Position numbers and translations under genes: made by a program. DNA of 64,000 bases, from assembly GCA_015075325.1 (NCBI GenBank), contig JABTUP010000001.1, positions 186,001-250,000 on the forward strand. The letters are read 5' to 3'. Positions 60,978 through 64,000 of this stretch are shown here, piece after piece. This DNA comes from Flavobacteriales bacterium. Lineage in GTDB: Bacteria > Bacteroidota > Bacteroidia > Flavobacteriales_E > Vicingaceae. The notes beneath the pieces were generated by a model, which did not search any database, was not told the origin of the DNA, and saw only the letters and a list, made by a program, of their open reading frames with translations. The stretch's first letter is position 1, and each line of letters opens with the position of its first letter.

Positions 60978-61460
60978 ATGAAAGAATATAAAATTGTTGT
61001 AGTGACAAATAAGTTAAATAAGATTGTTAAATACTTATTTCATTCAATATTGTTATTCAATTTTATTATTTCAATTTATCTTTTTATTAATGATGTCTCT
61101 ATCTATTTTGGTAAATCGCTTATTTCTTTAGTGATTTTAGGTGCTATTTTCTCAGTTATTTTAAGAAAGAGTAATGTTATTAAAGTACTTGGTGATTTTC
61201 AGATTTCTAAAAATGATATTATTATTAATATTGATGGAAACTTGTATCAAAAAAATAATTTGAAGGATTTTATTATTCTAATAGATGGATACACAAATCA
61301 AATAACCTTTTTATATGATTCATTTTTAATTAGCAAAGGATTTGAAAATAAGATTTCTTTTACTTTGTCGACCAATAAACATTTTGAGTATTTTTTTATT
61401 ATTAAAAACAAAGAGGATTTTGAATTTATTAATGAATGTGAATTAATCTATTTATCTTGA
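60978..61460 (+). CDS. Small membrane protein of unknown function
   Basis: A 160-residue protein with two N-terminal transmembrane helices (YLFHSILLFNFIISIYLFI and SLISLVILGAIFSVILR) and a C-terminal soluble domain of about 95 residues that begins VLGDFQISKNDIIINIDGN. The arrangement resembles bacterial PH-domain-like membrane proteins, but this is not certain. It stands alone between AsmA-like gene and rarA. Very AT-rich. Confidence 0.55.
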   Translation: MKEYKIVVVTNKLNKIVKYLFHSILLFNFIISIYLFINDVSIYFGKSLISLVILGAIFSVILRKSNVIKVLGDFQISKNDIIINIDGNLYQKNNLKDFIILIDGYTNQITFLYDSFLISKGFENKISFTLSTNKHFEYFFIIKNKEDFEFINECELIYLS

Positions 61461-61525
61461 AGCATTAATAATCTTTAGAATCAGAACTTCTTTTTCTAAT
61501 TTAGCACTAAACAAACTTTAATTTT

Positions 61526-62806
61526 TTGACTCCACAAACCCCATTAGCAGAACGGTTACGACCAACTACTTTCGATAATTATGTTGGACAAGAACATTTG
61601 ATTGGACAAAATTCCACATTACGTAATGTAATCGAAAAAGGAATTATTCCTTCCATGATTTTTTGGGGTCCACCTGGAGTTGGAAAAACTACCTTGGCTA
61701 ACATTATTGCCAACTACACCAAACAACCTTTTTATACGTTGAGTGCAATCAACTCTGGAGTAAAAGACATTCGTGAGATTATTGACAAAGCCAAATCGCA
61801 ACAACTTTTCGGCACAAAAAACCCGGTGTTGTTTATTGATGAAATTCATCGTTTTAGTAAATCACAACAAGATTCATTACTAGGTGCAGTAGAAAAAGGA
61901 ACGGTTACTTTAATTGGTGCAACTACCGAAAATCCTTCGTTTGAAGTGATTTCTGCTTTACTATCGCGTTGTCAGGTTTACATACTAAAAGAACAAACCA
62001 AAGAAGATTTAACCAAACTATTGCACATCGCTTTAGAAAAAGACGAATTTCTAAATAAGAAAAAAATCAACATTTTAGAGTACGAGGCTTTGCTGCAACT
62101 TTCGGGTGGAGATGCTCGAAAACTACTCAATACCTTAGAAATTGTTGTCAATAATTTTGAAACCGAACCCATAGACATTACCAACGACAAGGTAATTGAA
62201 ATTGTACAACAAAACATGGTTCGGTACGATAAAACTGGCGACCAACATTATGATATTATTTCTGCCTACATCAAATCCATTCGTGGTAGCGACCCAAATG
62301 CAGCAGTGTATTGGTTGGCTCGAATGCTCGAAGGCGGTGAAGACCCTAAATTTATTGCACGAAGATTACTGATTTTATCCTCAGAAGATATTGGAAACGC
62401 TAACCCAACAGCATTGGTTATTGCCAACAATTGCTTTCAAGCCATTAATGTAATTGGCATGCCCGAAGCACGAATTATTTTATCACAAGCCACCATTTAT
62501 TTAGCTACCTCACCCAAAAGCAATGCGTCTTACCAAGCCATTAATGAAGCGATGGATTTGGTTCGAAAAACTGGTAATTTGTCTGTTCCTCTTCACTTAA
62601 GAAATGCACCAACAAAATTGATGAAAGACATTGGTTATGGTGCTAATTATGCTTATTCACACAGCTACGAAGGAAACTTTAAAGCACAAGAATATTTACC
62701 TGATGAAATAAAAAATGCCAAGTTTTACGAACCGGGTAAAAATGCAAAAGAAGACAGCATCAGAAAGTTCTTAAAAGACAATTGGAAAGACAAGTATAAT
62801 TATTAG
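61526..62806 (+). CDS. rarA: Replication-associated recombination protein RarA
   Basis: A 426-residue AAA+ ATPase of the RarA/MgsA/WRNIP1 family, acting at stalled replication forks. It shows PLAERLRPTTFDNYVGQEHL, Walker A FWGPPGVGKTTLANII, Walker B LFIDEIHRFSKSQQDSLL, sensor 1 IGATTENPSFEV and the C-terminal ILSSEDIGNANPTALVIAN and LPLHLRNAPTKLM-like LRNAPTKLMKDIGYG. The start is TTG at 61526, fixed because family members begin at TPLAERLRP. A GC-rich repeat follows its stop. Confidence 0.95.
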   Translation: MTPQTPLAERLRPTTFDNYVGQEHLIGQNSTLRNVIEKGIIPSMIFWGPPGVGKTTLANIIANYTKQPFYTLSAINSGVKDIREIIDKAKSQQLFGTKNPVLFIDEIHRFSKSQQDSLLGAVEKGTVTLIGATTENPSFEVISALLSRCQVYILKEQTKEDLTKLLHIALEKDEFLNKKKINILEYEALLQLSGGDARKLLNTLEIVVNNFETEPIDITNDKVIEIVQQNMVRYDKTGDQHYDIISAYIKSIRGSDPNAAVYWLARMLEGGEDPKFIARRLLILSSEDIGNANPTALVIANNCFQAINVIGMPEARIILSQATIYLATSPKSNASYQAINEAMDLVRKTGNLSVPLHLRNAPTKLMKDIGYGANYAYSHSYEGNFKAQEYLPDEIKNAKFYEPGKNAKEDSIRKFLKDNWKDKYNY

Positions 62807-62833
62807 CCTCCCCAACCCCTCCGAAGGAGGGGC
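62807..62833. repeat. GC-rich CCCCTCC...GGAGGGG hairpin repeat
   Basis: Beginning directly after the rarA stop, CCCCTCCGAAGGAGGGG forms a short perfect palindrome. It is related to the repeat that is translated inside metG. Confidence 0.6.
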
Positions 62834-62896
62834 TTATGTAGAGGAACGAAAATGGAATATATAGGGGTAATTTATTAACTATTTAAAATTTAAACC

Positions 62897-63070
62897 ATGA
62901 ACTACAATTTAGAAGAAAGAAAGTACAACGAAATTGCAAAATTGATTGAAAGCGATGGACCTGTAGGAATTGATGCAAAAAAAACACACATCATTATTAT
63001 CAATGCTTTGGCTGAATTACATACAAAAATTGATAAGTTAGAAAAAGAAATTGCTGAGTTGAAAAAGTAG
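62897..63070 (+). CDS. Small coiled-coil protein, 57 residues
   Basis: A short frame starting ATG at 62897 and ending TAG at 63068. It begins MNYNLEERKYNEIAKLIESD, continues with GPVGIDAKKTHIIIINALAE and ends with a heptad-type helix (LHTKIDKLEKEIAELKK). Two helices joined by a short turn are likely, with the last forming a leucine-zipper-like dimer. Codon use is normal for this genome, and the protein has a clear hydrophobic core. The last codon is the TAG of the TAGAGAC palindrome. Real gene by coding character; function unknown. Confidence 0.6.
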   Translation: MNYNLEERKYNEIAKLIESDGPVGIDAKKTHIIIINALAELHTKIDKLEKEIAELKK

Positions 63071-63145
63071 AGACAGATGATTATCTGTCTCAAAAATAAG
63101 ACAATTAACTATCTCAAAAATAAGACGCATAATTATGCGTCTCTA
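63068..63145. repeat. TAGAGAC...GTCTCTA paired palindromes, copy C
   Basis: A 78-bp segment with palindrome GAGACAGAT/ATCTGTCTC at the left and GACGCATAATTATGCGTC (63124-63141) at the right. It starts with the stop codon of the 57-residue gene and contains the stop codon of convergent folD. Confidence 0.7.
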
Positions 63146-64000
63146 CGAACTGCCAACAACGTATTTTTCAATAAACTCGCTATTGTCATTGGACCTACTC
63201 CACCAGGAACAGGCGATATAAAAGCACATTTTGGTGCAACTTCATCAAATTTTACATCACCAATTAATCGAAAACCCGATTTTTTGGTAGCGTCTTCAAT
63301 TCGATGAATACCCACATCAATAACTGTAGCACCTTCTTTAACCATGTTGGCAGTTAAAAATTCAGGTTTACCAATGGCAACAATTAGGATGTCGGCTTGT
63401 TTGGTTATTTCTGCTAAGTTTTGGGTTTTGCTGTGTGTGAGTGTTACGGTACAGTTGCCTGGATAAGTATTACGAGCCATTAAAATGCTCATGGGCGAAC
63501 CCACAATATTGCTTCTTCCAATTACCACACAATGTTTTCCTTCGGTTGAAATGTTATAATGGCGGAGCATTTCAACAATACCGTAAGGAGTTGCTGGTAA
63601 AAAGCTCGGTAAGTTCAACACCATTTTACCCAAACTTACTGGATGAAACCCATCTACATCTTTTAATGGAGAAATGGCTTCGGTTACTTTTTGTTCGTTA
63701 ATGTGTTTAGGTAATGGCAGCTGAACAATAAAACCATCTATTTCTTTATTGTTGTTTAGTTTTTCTATTTCATTCAATAAATCAGTTTCAGAAATAGTTG
63801 CTGGTAATTCTACTAAAGTTGAACCAAAACCCACTTTTTCGCAAGCCTTAACTTTTGCATTTACATAAGTTTGACTAGCACCATCGTTACCAACCAACAC
63901 AGCAGCTAAATGTGGAACTTTTCCGCCTCTCAACTTTATAGCTTCAACTTCTAAGGCAATATCGCTTTTAATTTTATCTGAAACTTCTATTCCGCTAATT
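63133..64000 (-). CDS. folD: Bifunctional methylenetetrahydrofolate dehydrogenase/cyclohydrolase, partial
   Basis: The minus-strand frame runs to the window edge and begins (as seen) ISGIEVSDKIKSDIALEVEA, so the true start is beyond 64000; only about 288 residues are present. Motifs: VGNDGASQTYVNAKVKACEK with the catalytic Tyr-Lys pair, GFIVQLPLPKHI, DVDGFHPVSLGKM, VIGRSNIVGSPMSILM and PVPGGVGPMTIASLLKN. It interconverts methylene-, methenyl- and formyl-tetrahydrofolate with NADP. The C-terminal RRDA and stop codon are encoded by the paired-palindrome repeat. Confidence 0.95.
   Translation of the reverse strand, partial: ISGIEVSDKIKSDIALEVEAIKLRGGKVPHLAAVLVGNDGASQTYVNAKVKACEKVGFGSTLVELPATISETDLLNEIEKLNNNKEIDGFIVQLPLPKHINEQKVTEAISPLKDVDGFHPVSLGKMVLNLPSFLPATPYGIVEMLRHYNISTEGKHCVVIGRSNIVGSPMSILMARNTYPGNCTVTLTHSKTQNLAEITKQADILIVAIGKPEFLTANMVKEGATVIDVGIHRIEDATKKSGFRLIGDVKFDEVAPKCAFISPVPGGVGPMTIASLLKNTLLAVRRDA

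Noticed and set aside
62902-63093. A 63-codon minus-strand frame overlapping the small coiled-coil gene
   Set aside because: The plus-strand frame has better coding character; the minus frame runs into the palindromic repeat.

Overview
The window is a stretch of chromosome from an AT-rich Bacteroidota bacterium, most likely Flavobacteriales-like. The support is lineage-specific protein families (type IX secretion plug protein, two proteins with type IX C-terminal sorting domains, DUF3822, MnmD, carboxypeptidase-regulatory-like secreted proteins), starts mostly without Shine-Dalgarno sequences, and many genes preceded by the Bacteroidota -7 promoter motif TAnnTTTG. No rRNA gene, complete tRNA, CRISPR array or prophage was seen. 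About 65 genes are densely packed on both strands; the first (nqrA) and last (folD) run off the window.

Layout. 1-8.3 kb: nqrA 5' end, type IX plug protein, SpoIID-like protein, a RelE/ParE-type toxin-antitoxin pair, a secreted DNA/RNA nuclease, ComEC. 8.3-11.2 kb: a four-gene arsenic operon on the minus strand (arsR, arsM, acr3, phosphatase-fold arsenate reductase-like gene). 11.4-24.4 kb: housekeeping genes (YkgJ-type, mnmD, thioredoxin-like, BadF-type kinase, slyD, Zn-phospholipase-like, comB, gcvT, pruA, rluB-like, metG, ldcA, yraN). 24.4-33.5 kb: secreted and outer-membrane proteins, a radical SAM protein, a DEAD-box helicase, a flavodoxin-fold oxidoreductase, a hydrolase and thioesterase pair, and a large modular amidase. 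33.6-37.7 kb: PhoH, then a small accessory patch with a gene split by an IS982-family element, a 3' tRNA-Phe remnant and a yefM-yoeB toxin-antitoxin pair. 37.8-43.6 kb: thiolase, Rel (p)ppGpp enzyme, glycosyltransferase. 44.2-49.7 kb: a four-gene secreted-fibre-like cluster (periplasmic chaperone-like protein, two candidate subunits, a 1022-residue usher-like outer-membrane protein). 49.7-64 kb: RecD-like helicase, DUF3822-rsmD, MATE transporter, secreted and coiled-coil proteins, AsmA-like protein, rarA, a 57-residue gene, folD.

The two most notable signals are (1) the 44.2-49.7 kb cluster, which looks like a chaperone/usher-type surface-fibre system without recognisable canonical components, and (2) several families of non-coding repeats. 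The repeats include degenerate 7-bp periodic arrays that fill spacers from one stop codon to the next start codon in a conserved order; paired TAGAGAC...GTCTCTA palindromes that supply stop codons; about 110-120 bp TGCCACA...TGTGGCA elements with a central hairpin; and a GC-rich repeat read in frame inside metG.

All calls come from reading the sequence. Family names rest on motif recognition, not on database searches.
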